Positions 1-9,026 are shown, numbered from the stretch's first letter. The stretch: 64,000 nt of DNA from F23-D06 sp947167635 (GCA_947167635.1 CAMVIT010000002.1:44143-108142), one strand, 5' to 3'. Notes: generated by a model from the sequence alone, not told the origin. A program made the numbers and translations.

Positions 1-879
1 TTCGTAGTCGCTGCCATCAAAATAATCGGGCGCGTCGATAGGCCAAAATGCCGCATTTTCCTCGATGCCTGAGCGAATGTACGCATCGTTTTCCGTCATC
101 ATCCTTGCAATGTTTTCTTCGCTGAAAATGTTGTTGCGACGCAACATTTTCCATCGTTCAGATAAGGCTTTCTTGTATGAGGGTGACTTCAGCAATCTGT
201 CAAACAAGATGTTCCGATGTTCATCTGCCATGCGCGCCAGCATGTTGGGCTCGTTGTCGCCGTCACGTCCAAAACTGTGGTCGTAGTCCCAGATGGCGAT
301 GCGATATGGCGTGGAGCTGTCCACCTTGTAGAGATAGAAGTTCTTCAACAAGCCATCGCTGTTGTTCGTGAAAAGCAACAACAGATGCCAATCCGCGATG
401 TTCCTCAGGTCGAACAGGGTGCCGACTTTGTTCGTGAACTCTTCATCGGAGGCGTGCAGCAGGAACGACCGTAGCTCATCCATGGCCGCATTCCTGTCTT
501 GCTGGTCAAAATCAGGGTATTTTTGCTCGTGGTAGTTCTGCGCACCCTCTGACCGGTAGGGCAGCTCGGTGTCATTGTAAAAAACCTTGGGTTCTTTGAA
601 AATCAATGCGCCGGTGTCTGCCTCGTTTAAACGAAGCACTTTTTTGTTCAAGCGTTGCATCACCACATACAGTCCTTTGGGATCCGCATTCTCCCGAACC
701 ATGGCATATCCTGCCAGGCAGGGGATGCTCTGCTCCCACTCAATGACATTCTCTGTCATAATGCTGATGACAGGGAGTCTCTTTGCTTCGTTTGGCTTGC
801 AGCCGTTTAGAAGCAGTATGCAAACGGAGTAAATCGTGAGTAGGGCAGGGTAGTTCCTGTTTTTAAAATGAGAAAACAT
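1..879 (-). CDS. Short CotH-like lipoprotein, 3' end cut by window
   Basis: The frame is open from the ATG at 879 to the window edge (293 codons seen). The N-terminus is a lipoprotein signal with Cys in ILLLNGCKPNE. A stretch of CotH kinase type follows: a GLYVVMQRLNKKVLRLN segment, then IADWHLLLLFTNNSDGLLKNFYLY and the IWDYDHSFGRDGD motif that resembles the metal-binding Asp region of CotH. CotH proteins normally carry about 150 residues with an IRGNS-type motif before the GLY segment. Here only about 30 residues separate the leader from it, so the N-lobe seems to be missing. The start overlaps the end of the DUF2490 gene by 17 bases in another frame, which suggests translational coupling. 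CotH proteins phosphorylate protein Ser/Thr in spores and are common surface proteins in gut bacteria. Whether this short form is active is unknown. Confidence 0.7.
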   Translation of the reverse strand, partial: MFSHFKNRNYPALLTIYSVCILLLNGCKPNEAKRLPVISIMTENVIEWEQSIPCLAGYAMVRENADPKGLYVVMQRLNKKVLRLNEADTGALIFKEPKVFYNDTELPYRSEGAQNYHEQKYPDFDQQDRNAAMDELRSFLLHASDEEFTNKVGTLFDLRNIADWHLLLLFTNNSDGLLKNFYLYKVDSSTPYRIAIWDYDHSFGRDGDNEPNMLARMADEHRNILFDRLLKSPSYKKALSERWKMLRRNNIFSEENIARMMTENDAYIRSGIEENAAFWPIDAPDYFDGSDYE

Positions 880-1708
880 AACTTGCACAAATATTTCCTA
901 CAAATCCTGTCACTTTTGTGTAGGATTTCAGTTTGGTTCCATCTGAGTTGGCATCTATGACTTTGTCACGCACATAATCGCCGAGGAAGGCGAAGTTCAG
1001 GTTGTGTTTTTTGTTGATCTTGACATCCATGCCCAAGCAACTGCGCACGCGGTTGACATAGCAATTGTCATAGCCGGTCAAGAACCAACCTGGATCGCCC
1101 GTCGTGGCACCACTCTCTGTCATATAGTCCGTGCCATCGAAATATGCGGATACAGAAGGTGCGTTGAAAACGTTGCGCACTTCCACAGAGACGTAAGGCT
1201 CTATAATCCGGCCCCCCTTGTACTTGAGCATGAGACGGCTTTTGAGACCCAGCAGGTTCCTCGGGTTTTGGAAAAGATTTATGTCGCCCATGCGGTACGT
1301 CCACTGGAAACGTTCCTTGAGCGAGAGATTCCAATTGCCCATCTTCAGAGTGCCTGTGATGTCGGCCATTAGTCGATGGCGCATATTCTTGAAGGTGGAG
1401 TTAGATGGACTATAGGGTGCGATGAATGCATATCCCAAACCCAACTTGACATTGTTATGTACTTTGTATTGAATACCCAGCGTGGTCTGCAGGCGGTCAA
1501 AACCACGGAAATTGTTGTCGAAACGGGCCTCTTCTTCAAGGGTGATGTGCAATCCTTTGACGATTTTCTTGTCCAAGCCCAAGGATATGCGGGCGCCAAA
1601 TTCAGGGGCGTCCTTGACATTCGTCTGTGCTCGCAAGGATGTGGAGAATAATAGGGATAGGCCGATAAAAACGGTGAGAGGCCAAAATTTTGCTGATTGT
1701 ATCTCCAT
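863..1708 (-). CDS. DUF2490 outer-membrane beta-barrel protein
   Basis: A 281-residue protein with a signal peptide ending at SLRAQ. The body is made of alternating amphipathic strands (for example KGLHITLEEEARFD, NNVKLGLGYAFIAPY, NWNLSLKERFQWTYRM) and ends in aromatic YVFSF, the typical C-terminal signature of an outer-membrane barrel. This matches the DUF2490 family, whose function is not established. It lies 33 bases downstream of the carbohydrate-binding beta-helix gene and overlaps the CotH-like gene, so the three are probably one transcript from the promoter at 3447-3454. Confidence 0.8.
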   Translation of the reverse strand: MEIQSAKFWPLTVFIGLSLLFSTSLRAQTNVKDAPEFGARISLGLDKKIVKGLHITLEEEARFDNNFRGFDRLQTTLGIQYKVHNNVKLGLGYAFIAPYSPSNSTFKNMRHRLMADITGTLKMGNWNLSLKERFQWTYRMGDINLFQNPRNLLGLKSRLMLKYKGGRIIEPYVSVEVRNVFNAPSVSAYFDGTDYMTESGATTGDPGWFLTGYDNCYVNRVRSCLGMDVKINKKHNLNFAFLGDYVRDKVIDANSDGTKLKSYTKVTGFVGNICASYVFSF

Positions 1709-1741
1709 GATGCTATAATTCGAATTGATGTAAGGTTTATG

Positions 1742-3406
1742 TCAGTGTCCGCCGGGGCCTTGGCCGCCGCCCGTATAGGACGAGAGGGAAACAGATGATC
1801 CGCCGCTCACGGAGCCTTCCTGTATCAACATGCCTTCAAAATAGGAGACGCCCCCTGACACGCTCACACCCGATAACAAGGTCGGGGTGGAGGCGCCGGA
1901 GACGACAAGCGGCGTGCCACCGCTGGCAGGTGTCTTGAAAGCGTAAGTGTTTGATCCGACGGTCATGGCATACATGGTGTTTGGCGACCAGCTGGAAGAC
2001 GAGTAGCAACTTTGCGTCAAAGAGGCCCCTCTTTCAAGACCGCCGATGGCGATGACGGTACCGCCCTCCAGGTAGAGTTTCTTGCCTTCCTCGGAGTTGG
2101 CATCAATGGCCACTTCGGGTGAGCGGGCACTTATGGCATATATCACGCCCCCTTGGATGTGGAAATCGCCATTGGCATCGAGCGCATCGTTGTTGGTTGA
2201 TCGCCCGTAAACGTAGCCGCCTGTGATCGTGAAGTCGCCAGACGAATTGATGGCATCATCGTAGGACTGGCTAAATACGATGCCATCGCTGATGACAATG
2301 GCCCCTTTGGATTCAATGCCCTCACTTGACGTGCAGTGGACTGTCACCGAACTGCCTGCGAAGGCAATGTCGCCATCCATCTTGATGCCTTTGGCGGAAA
2401 TGTCGCCGGTCGTGTAGTCGGAACCCGCGGCCGTGATGCTGACTTCACCACCATAAAAGTAACCCTTGCCATCACAGTTGATGCCCTTGCCGCCGGCGCC
2501 GGAATTGGTGATGGCCAGTTTTCCGCCATTCATGGTGAAGGTGACGTCGGCTTTCACGCCCGAGGTGCCGGAGTAATCCATTGTCTCACTGTCGTATGCC
2601 GCACTGCCGGTAATCGTGACTGTCGTGGAGCCCCCGTCGATACGCACATAATTGTCTGAGCTGAGACCGTTTTTCATGGCCGCCGACACCGACACGTCGA
2701 GGGTGCCGTTTGAGATGAAAAGATAGTCTTTGCCGCGCATACCGTGCCCGGCGGACGAGCTGACATGCAGGGTCGGATTCGACATCACAAGAACGGAGGC
2801 GTCTGAGGTGATGCCCGCCTTGCCCGTGGCGGTCACGGTCAAGGCGCCGCCGCCGCAAAGGATGAGCTGCCCCTCGGCAAAGAGGGCAGCCTTCTCGTCC
2901 TCACTCGTCGGGGTGTCTGTGTACAGGGTGCCGTCTGCCAGCATATTGCTGCCTTTGACGACAATATAGGTGGCCTCGCCATCCGCCGGTGAGGAGAGCG
3001 GCCCCTGCAAATTAATGGCGGCGCCGTTGCGGTTGGTGATGCTCACGGAGTTGAGCTCCAAGGCCTGCATTTGGGCACTGTAAATCTTGAAGAAACCATC
3101 GGTAGTGGTGCCGGACAGGGCATATTTCACTTTCTCATCGCCCGAGTAAGCAATGGTGACGTCATTGCCATTGATGGTCACGGTGAAATCGGCGGTGGTA
3201 TTCTCAACGGTAGCACTGCCACTCGTGGAGAATATCACAGATACAGTACGGGTGAACTGTGTGTCGTCAATGTAACTTTCGAACACAGTTGTGTCTGTCT
3301 CACTGACGGGATCCACGAATATGATGTTGTCGTGGCCACAACTGGTGGCAAACAACAAAAGTCCGATGACTACCGACAAAACAAGCGGGATTTTATTCGC
3401 AAACAT
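1742..3406 (-). CDS. Carbohydrate-binding beta-helix lipoprotein (Cthe_2159-like)
   Basis: A 554-residue lipoprotein (LLLFATSCGHDN). The body is rich in short repeating strand-turn units such as GKAGITSDASVLVMSNPT, GHGMRGKDYLFISNGT, AAMKNGLSSDNYVRIDGG and KGIKMDGDIAFAGSSVT. This is the pattern of the Cthe_2159 / DUF4353 right-handed beta-helix family, which binds acidic polysaccharide. The C-terminal tail is Gly/Ser-rich (GGGQGPGGH). These proteins often occur beside CotH proteins, as here. It is the first gene of a probable three-gene operon. A surface role in binding polysaccharide is inferred from the family. Confidence 0.8.
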   Translation of the reverse strand: MFANKIPLVLSVVIGLLLFATSCGHDNIIFVDPVSETDTTVFESYIDDTQFTRTVSVIFSTSGSATVENTTADFTVTINGNDVTIAYSGDEKVKYALSGTTTDGFFKIYSAQMQALELNSVSITNRNGAAINLQGPLSSPADGEATYIVVKGSNMLADGTLYTDTPTSEDEKAALFAEGQLILCGGGALTVTATGKAGITSDASVLVMSNPTLHVSSSAGHGMRGKDYLFISNGTLDVSVSAAMKNGLSSDNYVRIDGGSTTVTITGSAAYDSETMDYSGTSGVKADVTFTMNGGKLAITNSGAGGKGINCDGKGYFYGGEVSITAAGSDYTTGDISAKGIKMDGDIAFAGSSVTVHCTSSEGIESKGAIVISDGIVFSQSYDDAINSSGDFTITGGYVYGRSTNNDALDANGDFHIQGGVIYAISARSPEVAIDANSEEGKKLYLEGGTVIAIGGLERGASLTQSCYSSSSWSPNTMYAMTVGSNTYAFKTPASGGTPLVVSGASTPTLLSGVSVSGGVSYFEGMLIQEGSVSGGSSVSLSSYTGGGQGPGGH

Positions 3407-3446
3407 GAAATACTACGTTTATATATAGCCTTGTTTTTAAGAAGGG

Positions 3447-3454
3447 CAAAAATA
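3447..3454 (-). promoter_or_regulatory. Bacteroidetes -7 box for the beta-helix operon
   Basis: On the minus strand this reads TATTTTTG followed by C, an exact fit to TAnnTTTG. It sits about 40 bases upstream of the ATG at 3406. Confidence 0.7.
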
Positions 3455-3536
3455 CAAAAAAAACGCAACGATACATTTCGTTGAAAATCAAATGGAAACA
3501 AATCTCAGCGAGGGCTTCGGGAAAGCCAGGAAAGAG

Positions 3537-5138
3537 TCACTTCATATCCACCCAGACAACTGTGCTGTCTAAGTCTGCGTCAACGGACCATGGATTTTTG
3601 ACCACGGCAATCGTTTTGCCAGCCTCTTGCAGCTCGTGAAGCACTGACATGGGCGGCAACTCAGTGTAACACTGTCGATTGCTATAGAACATGGCTGAAA
3701 TGCAACTGGTGTAGTCTTCCTTTGACAAGGAGGGACTTTTGACACAGAACACCATGCAATTCTCGGGCAATTCCTTATCCCAACGTTTGTAATATTCCAC
3801 ATTATCTTTGAGGAGTTGGAAATATATAGGAAAGGACTCCTTGTAAAAATAGCGGTAATTGGTGCTATATAGACAAAAGGCGACGCAGAGCACGGCGGTC
3901 AGCAGTGTACGAAAGGTCTTGTGACGCATCTTTTGCAGGAGAGAGCGATCCAAGGCGGAGAGTACACACCCGATGGCCATGAATCCGATGAAACAGAGCA
4001 CAAAAGTGAACGACGGCATCTTGGTGGTCGCCAGGCTGAAAAACAGAAACACGAACAGCAGGACGGAAATCAGTGTCAGCCAGTGACTGCGGGTGCGGGC
4101 CGCGCGTATGGATATCACCAGCCCGATTGCCAGCACCACATAGCATAAAATGGTGTGGAAATCCCAGAGGAAACGGATGTTATAGATGACGGGGCCGCGC
4201 CCGAAGTACTGCATGGGCAGCACCATAAGGTAAAAGGTGGCTTTACCGGTATGGTCTTCGACTGCCTGGCCGAGATGCTGGAAATTGTAGAAAAGTTCTT
4301 GCCGTGCAAGGTCTGGGAATCGATGGAGGCAATATACTTGCCATGGTACGGCAATCAGCAGGGTAACGCACAGGGCGGCAAACAGATGCCCCCATTTCCA
4401 TTGGCGCAGCCGGAAACCGTACTCGAACAGCAGATAGCAGCCCCACACCAAATAGAGGAGCAATCCTACCAGCCACTTCGTGAGGATGGCGCAACCGGCG
4501 AGACCGCCCGCCAACAAGGCCCATCCCCACTGTTCGCGCCCTCGGTGCACATATTCCATGAACGCCCAAACAGATGCGGAAACGTAAAACAGGAAGCACA
4601 CGTCGTTGTGGTCGGTGCTCATCATGCCCGAAGTCAACTGTACGAGATACCAGGAAGCCGCCACTGCCAACCCCGTGAAGTAAGCGATGTCGCGACGGTT
4701 TGTGAGCAGATGTGCCATCCGGTAGAATAGGGGAATGAGCAACGTACTCATCACGACCGAAGGAAGCCGCAAGGATAGTAATGAAACTCCAAAGATTTTG
4801 AACGAGAGCGCAATCTGCCAGAGGAACAGAGGCTGCTTGTGCAACCAGATGTAACTGCCGCACCAATTGCTGTAGTCGTGGCCAGGTACAACAGGTTCAT
4901 CGTACATCATCGGCAAGAAGGGGTGCTCCATGCAGTTTTTGGCAACCAGCGCATGATACTGTTCATCCCAAAGGTTCAAGTAGGGGAATAGTTGGGCAGC
5001 CATGAAGTAAAGAAAGAATCCCCCGACAGTCAAAAATAACAATGACCATCTTTCCCAACGTTCTCTGCAACAAGCAGACAAAAATATGAAGAGAAGAGAG
5101 AGGGAAAAGAATAAGATATGTGTGGTTGATAGTGTCAA
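3537..5138 (-). CDS. GT39 family lipid-linked sugar transferase (ArnT/PMT type)
   Basis: A polytopic membrane protein of about 533 residues. After the first membrane segment comes LNLWDEQYHALVAKNCMEH, the periplasmic acidic motif of GT39/ArnT enzymes, then WLHKQPLFLWQIALSFKIFG, the second family signature. About ten further hydrophobic segments follow, then a soluble C-terminal domain. Such enzymes move a sugar from polyprenyl phosphate to lipid A, protein or glycan in the periplasm. I chose the TTG at 5138 because a perfect -7 promoter box lies just upstream at 5158-5165. An in-frame ATG at 5195 is possible but would lie upstream of that promoter. The gene stands alone. Confidence 0.75.
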   Translation of the reverse strand: MTLSTTHILFFSLSLLFIFLSACCRERWERWSLLFLTVGGFFLYFMAAQLFPYLNLWDEQYHALVAKNCMEHPFLPMMYDEPVVPGHDYSNWCGSYIWLHKQPLFLWQIALSFKIFGVSLLSLRLPSVVMSTLLIPLFYRMAHLLTNRRDIAYFTGLAVAASWYLVQLTSGMMSTDHNDVCFLFYVSASVWAFMEYVHRGREQWGWALLAGGLAGCAILTKWLVGLLLYLVWGCYLLFEYGFRLRQWKWGHLFAALCVTLLIAVPWQVYCLHRFPDLARQELFYNFQHLGQAVEDHTGKATFYLMVLPMQYFGRGPVIYNIRFLWDFHTILCYVVLAIGLVISIRAARTRSHWLTLISVLLFVFLFFSLATTKMPSFTFVLCFIGFMAIGCVLSALDRSLLQKMRHKTFRTLLTAVLCVAFCLYSTNYRYFYKESFPIYFQLLKDNVEYYKRWDKELPENCMVFCVKSPSLSKEDYTSCISAMFYSNRQCYTELPPMSVLHELQEAGKTIAVVKNPWSVDADLDSTVVWVDMK

Positions 5139-5797
5139 AACGAATTTATTTAGGATGCAAAAATACAAAAAATAATATGTGGTTGAGAATTGCATTTTGG
5201 AAACAGAATCGTATCTCGCGTCAAAATAATCGATTCTCCACAAAACGGAAAATATGAAATACCGTAGCAATGGCTTAATACGATATGTGTATAAATGGAT
5301 AAAATAAAAAATGAAACAATTATACAAATGTAAAAACACGAATGCAACCGTACATACAAATGTACTCAATCAACAAAGCCAAGAATTTACAATTATAAAT
5401 TACAGATACCACAGGATTCACATAAAGATATTTTTTTCTGCGACTTGTTTGATTCCCAAACTTGATTTTATGATTGTCCATTAAATTTTATATTTATCAT
5501 TGATTATCTGATTGATTTTCAATATAAATACAATTGATATATAATGTTTTACATCAGATAAAAACTTATTTTTACTAACAAGATTTAATTTTCATTATTC
5601 TTTATAATTAAATAAGTGTATTTCATATAATTATATCTTTTTTTCTAATGTAAAGATGTTGAATTTTATAAACATTTTTCAAAACAATATTTTTTGAGGG
5701 AATTGATTTAATATTGTAACTTATTACAGGGTATTTCGTATGTATATTTTGCGCACTCATTAGTTTTGATACAATTATAAATAGAAAATGATATAAT
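5139..5797. other. AT-rich intergenic stretch without a credible gene
   Basis: About 660 bases separate the divergent GT39 and XRE genes. Apart from the promoter box at 5158-5165, I see no coding frame with normal composition. From about 5450 to 5760 the sequence is strongly AT-biased, by eye fewer than one base in five G or C, unlike the roughly half-GC genes around it. I found no tRNA, clear terminator or long repeat. It may hold the promoter and operators of the regulator. Confidence 0.6.
5158..5165 (-). promoter_or_regulatory. -7 box upstream of the GT39 gene
   Basis: The minus strand reads TTTTTTGTATTTTTGCATCC, with TATTTTTG as the -7 element. It decides in favour of the downstream TTG start, giving a very short leader. 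Confidence 0.6.
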
Positions 5798-6376
5798 ATG
5801 GTTGACAGAATTAAACGGATTCTTGAGTATTCACAAATGTCAACATCTGCTTTTGCAGATAAGATTGACATCAGTAGATCCAGTTTGGCACATATCTTTG
5901 CCGGGCGAAATCAGCCAAGCTTGGATGTCGCCAAGAAGATTCTCGTGGCGTTTCCGGAAATCTCAACGGAATGGTTGATTATGGGTATGGGAAATATGTT
6001 GCAGAGTGTTCCGGTGCAATCCGTCGCCCAAGCATCGGCAACGGTACCATCGGATGCTCCATCACCAACGCAGTTTGATTTGTTTGCTGGGGCTTCGGAG
6101 TCGGATACAGAGGATAAAAACACCACTCCATTGGATTCCAACTCTATGGAAAGTGTTGATAACGAGAATATTAATTCATCGGAGGCTTCTGTTTTGACAC
6201 AAGATTTGGTACAAAAACCGCAGATACGAGCTAAGGTGCGTGCCTCAGAAACCAATATTTCGGCCCGAGAATCGAAACGAGACCGAAATATCAATTCTCG
6301 GGGCGATAAGAAAGTTGTTCAAATTGTCTTCTTTTACGAAGACAGGAGTTTTGAGGTTTATACGCCTTCGCGCTAA
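5798..6376 (+). CDS. XRE-family helix-turn-helix regulator
   Basis: A 192-residue protein. Residues 1-65 form a Cro/C1-type HTH (IKRILEYSQMSTSAFADKIDISRSSLAHIFAGRNQPSLDVAKKIL, then EWLIMGMGNM). A long Ser/Thr/Asp-rich linker with little predicted structure follows (about 70-165), then a conserved C-terminal strand segment, KKVVQIVFFYEDRSFEVYTPSR. This layout is common for small Bacteroidales DNA-binding proteins of unknown target. It is a single gene after an AT-rich region and ends in a strong hairpin terminator. Confidence 0.85.
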   Translation: MVDRIKRILEYSQMSTSAFADKIDISRSSLAHIFAGRNQPSLDVAKKILVAFPEISTEWLIMGMGNMLQSVPVQSVAQASATVPSDAPSPTQFDLFAGASESDTEDKNTTPLDSNSMESVDNENINSSEASVLTQDLVQKPQIRAKVRASETNISARESKRDRNINSRGDKKVVQIVFFYEDRSFEVYTPSR

Positions 6377-6380
6377 AAAT

Positions 6381-6416
6381 AAAAACGGGATGACATGATT
6401 GCCATCCCGTTTTTTT
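6381..6416. terminator. Bidirectional terminator between XRE gene and hbd
   Basis: AAAACGGGATG and CATCCCGTTTT form an 11-bp stem around a short loop. T runs follow on both strands, so it can end both the plus-strand regulator and the minus-strand crt-hbd transcript. A second small hairpin (ATACGCC/GGCGTAT) lies at 6421-6441. Confidence 0.85.
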
Positions 6417-6444
6417 ACGGATACGCCATATTGCGGCGTATGTA

Positions 6445-7281
6445 CTAGTATTTATAGAATCCTTCGCCAGTCTTACGGCCGAGAAGTCCGGCGCGCACCA
6501 TCTTGCGTAACAGCGGGTGCGGGCGGTACTTCGGGTCGCCGAATTCTTTGTAGAGCACCTCCATGATGGCCAGATTCACGTCGTTGCCGATAAGGTCGGC
6601 CAAGGCGAGCGGACCCATGGGATGGTTGGCGCCCAGCATCATGCATTTGTCGATGTCCTCGGCGGATGCGATGCCGTCGGCCAAAATGCCGACCGCCTCG
6701 TTGATCATCGGGATGAGGATGCGGTTGACGACAAATCCGGGAGCCTCGTTAACGGGTACGGGCGTCTTGCCGATCTGGGTGGTGAGGTCGATGATGGTTT
6801 GGCTCACCTCTTCGGAGGTCAGCTGGCCCTTGATGACTTCCACCAGCGCCATGCGGTCGGCGGGATTGAAGAAGTGGCAGCCGATGAACTGTGAAGGACG
6901 GCTCGTGCAAGCTGCTATTTCCGTGATGGAAAGCGATGAAGAGTTGGTGGCGAAGATGGTCTCCGGCTTGCAAATCTTGTCGAGTTCCATGAAAACGTCC
7001 TTTTTGAGCTGCATGTCCTCCACAGCGGCCTCAATGACGAGATCGGCATCGGCGAACGTGGCATAGTCGGTCGTGGTGGTGATGTTCTTCAAGATGGCAT
7101 CCATGGCCTCTTGCGTGATTTTGCCTTTTTCTACGAGTTTACCGTAGGATTTGGAGATAGACCCCATGGCCTTGTCCAAGCTGGCCTGGGTTCTGCTTTT
7201 CATGACTACCGGCATCTTGGCGGCGAAAGCCTTGACGATGCCCTTTGCCATGGTTCCTGTGCCTATAACACAAATTTTCAT
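6445..7281 (-). CDS. hbd: 3-hydroxybutyryl-CoA / 3-hydroxyacyl-CoA dehydrogenase
   Basis: A 278-residue NAD-dependent enzyme that interconverts acetoacetyl-CoA and 3-hydroxybutyryl-CoA. It shows the Rossmann start KICVIGTGTMAKGIV, the catalytic region ATNSSSLSITEIAA with FIGCHFFNPADRMALVEVI, and the C-terminal GANHPMGPLALADLIGNDV motif. I chose the ATG at 7281 because it puts the Rossmann motif at the N-terminus as in the family. It lies 33 bases downstream of a crotonase gene, the usual partner. No thiolase or butyryl-CoA dehydrogenase is nearby, so butyrate formation cannot be concluded. Confidence 0.92.
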   Translation of the reverse strand: MKICVIGTGTMAKGIVKAFAAKMPVVMKSRTQASLDKAMGSISKSYGKLVEKGKITQEAMDAILKNITTTTDYATFADADLVIEAAVEDMQLKKDVFMELDKICKPETIFATNSSSLSITEIAACTSRPSQFIGCHFFNPADRMALVEVIKGQLTSEEVSQTIIDLTTQIGKTPVPVNEAPGFVVNRILIPMINEAVGILADGIASAEDIDKCMMLGANHPMGPLALADLIGNDVNLAIMEVLYKEFGDPKYRPHPLLRKMVRAGLLGRKTGEGFYKY

Positions 7282-7314
7282 AACAATAGGGTTTATAAAA
7301 GGGTTAGACAATGA

Positions 7315-8091
7315 TTATTCGTTGGTGAAATGGGCCTCCGTCTTGGTCAGGAAGGCGGTCATGCCAGCTTTTTGGTCCTTGGTGGCAAAGCACTTGCCGA
7401 ACATTTCGTTTTCGTATGCGATAGCCGGGTCCGCGGCAAGGTCGTACTCCTCGTTGATGCACTGTTTGGCGTAGCGGACGGCGATGGGGGCGTTTTTGAC
7501 GATGCGTGCGGCAAGTGCCCTCGCCTCGTCCATCAGCTGCTCAGGTTCGTAAACGGAGTTTACCAGCCCGATGCGCAATGCCTCGTCAGCCTTGATGGCG
7601 CGGCCGGTGTAGATCAGTTCCTTGGCAGCGCCCATGCCGACAATCTTGGCCAACCGGTAGGTGCCGGAGAAGCCCGGGATGATGCCCAAGCCCACTTCGG
7701 GTTGGCCGAACTTGGCTCTGTTGGAGGCGATGCGGATGTCGCAGGACAAAGCCAGCTCGCAGCCGCCGCCGAGGGCGAAGCCGTTCACTGCGGCGATCAC
7801 GGGGATGGGCAGCGTCTCGATCTTGCGGAACACCTGTGCCCCCAGTTTGCCAAAGGAAACGCCTTCGGGTTCTGTCAGGTTCTGCATCTCCGAGATGTCG
7901 GCGCCTGCCACAAACGACTTCTCACCGTCGCCTGTGATGATGAGGACGCGAACGGAGGGGTCTATGTGGTCGAGAAAATCGCCCAGCTCCTTCAAAATGG
8001 TGGAGTTGAGGGCATTGAGAGATTTCGGAGCCGAGATGGCCAGCGTGCAGATATTATCGCTTGTGCTGATTTTCAAAAAATTGTATTCCAT
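7315..8091 (-). CDS. crt: Enoyl-CoA hydratase / crotonase
   Basis: A 258-residue crotonase-fold protein. It shows the oxyanion-hole segment SFVAGADISEMQNL, the VNGFALGGGCELALSCDIRIAS block with a catalytic Glu position in FGQPEVGLGIIPGFSGTYRL, and the C-terminal helix region. It hydrates crotonyl-CoA to 3-hydroxybutyryl-CoA and is transcribed ahead of hbd from the box at 8118-8125. Confidence 0.92.
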   Translation of the reverse strand: MEYNFLKISTSDNICTLAISAPKSLNALNSTILKELGDFLDHIDPSVRVLIITGDGEKSFVAGADISEMQNLTEPEGVSFGKLGAQVFRKIETLPIPVIAAVNGFALGGGCELALSCDIRIASNRAKFGQPEVGLGIIPGFSGTYRLAKIVGMGAAKELIYTGRAIKADEALRIGLVNSVYEPEQLMDEARALAARIVKNAPIAVRYAKQCINEEYDLAADPAIAYENEMFGKCFATKDQKAGMTAFLTKTEAHFTNE

Positions 8092-8117
8092 AAGTTTTCA
8101 GTTTCAAAAAGAGCTTG

Positions 8118-8125
8118 CAAAGATA
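8118..8125 (-). promoter_or_regulatory. -7 box for crt-hbd
   Basis: TATCTTTG followed by C on the minus strand, 27 bases upstream of the crt ATG. Confidence 0.65.
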
Positions 8126-8151
8126 AAAAAAATATGCGAAGGCTGTTGTTG

Positions 8152-8652
8152 TCAGCCGATGTATTTCTCGTAAGCCATTCGTTTGCCGTCGCGCACCTGC
8201 ACGATGCCGCAAAGGGTGAAACCACAGCCCCGTATCAAGTTGCGCATGTGGTGGTTGCCCTGATGGGTGTCGATGCGGAAATATGTCACATGCCGGCGCG
8301 TCGCCCGCCGTTCAGCGTCCTTCATGAGATGCTTGGCCACGCCGCGCCGTGTGTGCCCGTCGCGCACAGCAATGCGATGCACCACCACGTATGGACTGTC
8401 CGACAGCCAACGCCCGTCTATGTGCGCGTAGGTGGGCTCTTCACGGAAAATGACGGCGGCGTATGCTATGATCGCGTCACCCTCCACCATGACAATACCC
8501 TCTTTGTTAGCAATATCCGCACGGATGGCCTCCTCGTTGGGATAGCCGTCCTGCCACTGGCTGATGCCCAGCCGGCGGATGCGCTCCTTGGCGTGGGCGA
8601 TGATGGTCATGATGTCGGGAATATCCGTTATACGCGCTTGTCGTGTATGCAT
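8152..8652 (-). CDS. GNAT family N-acetyltransferase
   Basis: A 166-residue protein with the GNAT fold order: an N-terminal RQARITDIPDIMTIIAHAKERIR, the strand YVVVHRIAVRDGHTRRGVAKHLMKDAE (acetyl-CoA pyrophosphate loop of the RxGxA type), then FRIDTHQGNHHMRNLIRGCGFTLCGIV. The substrate is unknown. It starts 5 bases after the DMT-family gene and is the last gene of the dnaE run. Confidence 0.88.
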   Translation of the reverse strand: MHTRQARITDIPDIMTIIAHAKERIRRLGISQWQDGYPNEEAIRADIANKEGIVMVEGDAIIAYAAVIFREEPTYAHIDGRWLSDSPYVVVHRIAVRDGHTRRGVAKHLMKDAERRATRRHVTYFRIDTHQGNHHMRNLIRGCGFTLCGIVQVRDGKRMAYEKYIG

Positions 8653-8657
8653 GAAAA

Positions 8658-9026
8658 TTACTTTTTGAAGATGAAATAAACGGCCAAAATGAGAAAAATG
8701 AAGCCAATCAAGTGATTCAGACGCATGGGCTCCGATTTGAACAACACCAGTGTGAAGATGGTGAAAACGGTCAAGGTGACGGCTTCCTGGATGACTTTCA
8801 GCTGCCACAGACTGAAGGGGCCGCCATTCTCGATGAACCCCATCCGGTTGGCAGGAATCATGAAACTGTATTCAACACCCGCCACCAGCCAGCTCAACAG
8901 GATGATGAGGGGCAATGACAATTTGGAAAACCACGGGTAACTTTGCAATTTCAAGTTGCCATACCATGCAAATGTCATGAACACGTTGGAACATAAAAGC
9001 AATAAAACGCAATATAATCCTCTCAT
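8658..9026 (-). CDS. DMT family small membrane protein (DUF486)
   Basis: A 122-residue protein with four hydrophobic segments (GLYCVLLLLCSNVFMTFAWY; LSLPLIILLSWLVAGVEYSFMIPANR; VIQEAVTLTVFTIFTLVLF; LIGFIFLILAVYFIFKK). The FMTFAWY and SFMIPANRMG signatures are those of the DUF486/DMT family. The function is unknown. It lies between nfeD (24 bases) and the acetyltransferase (5 bases). Confidence 0.85.
   Translation of the reverse strand: MRGLYCVLLLLCSNVFMTFAWYGNLKLQSYPWFSKLSLPLIILLSWLVAGVEYSFMIPANRMGFIENGGPFSLWQLKVIQEAVTLTVFTIFTLVLFKSEPMRLNHLIGFIFLILAVYFIFKK

Noticed and set aside
660..760. Apparent frameshift in the CotH-like gene
   Set aside because: A first reading dropped one base of the four-C run (minus strand, 721-724). 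With the correct run the frame is continuous to the window edge.
5623..5871. 82-codon minus-strand frame before the XRE gene
   Set aside because: It overlaps the XRE start, lies in very AT-rich DNA where open frames arise by chance, and shows no recognisable protein features.
6445..8091. Complete butyrate pathway
   Set aside because: Only crt and hbd are present. Thiolase, butyryl-CoA dehydrogenase with Etf and a terminal transferase or kinase are not in the window.
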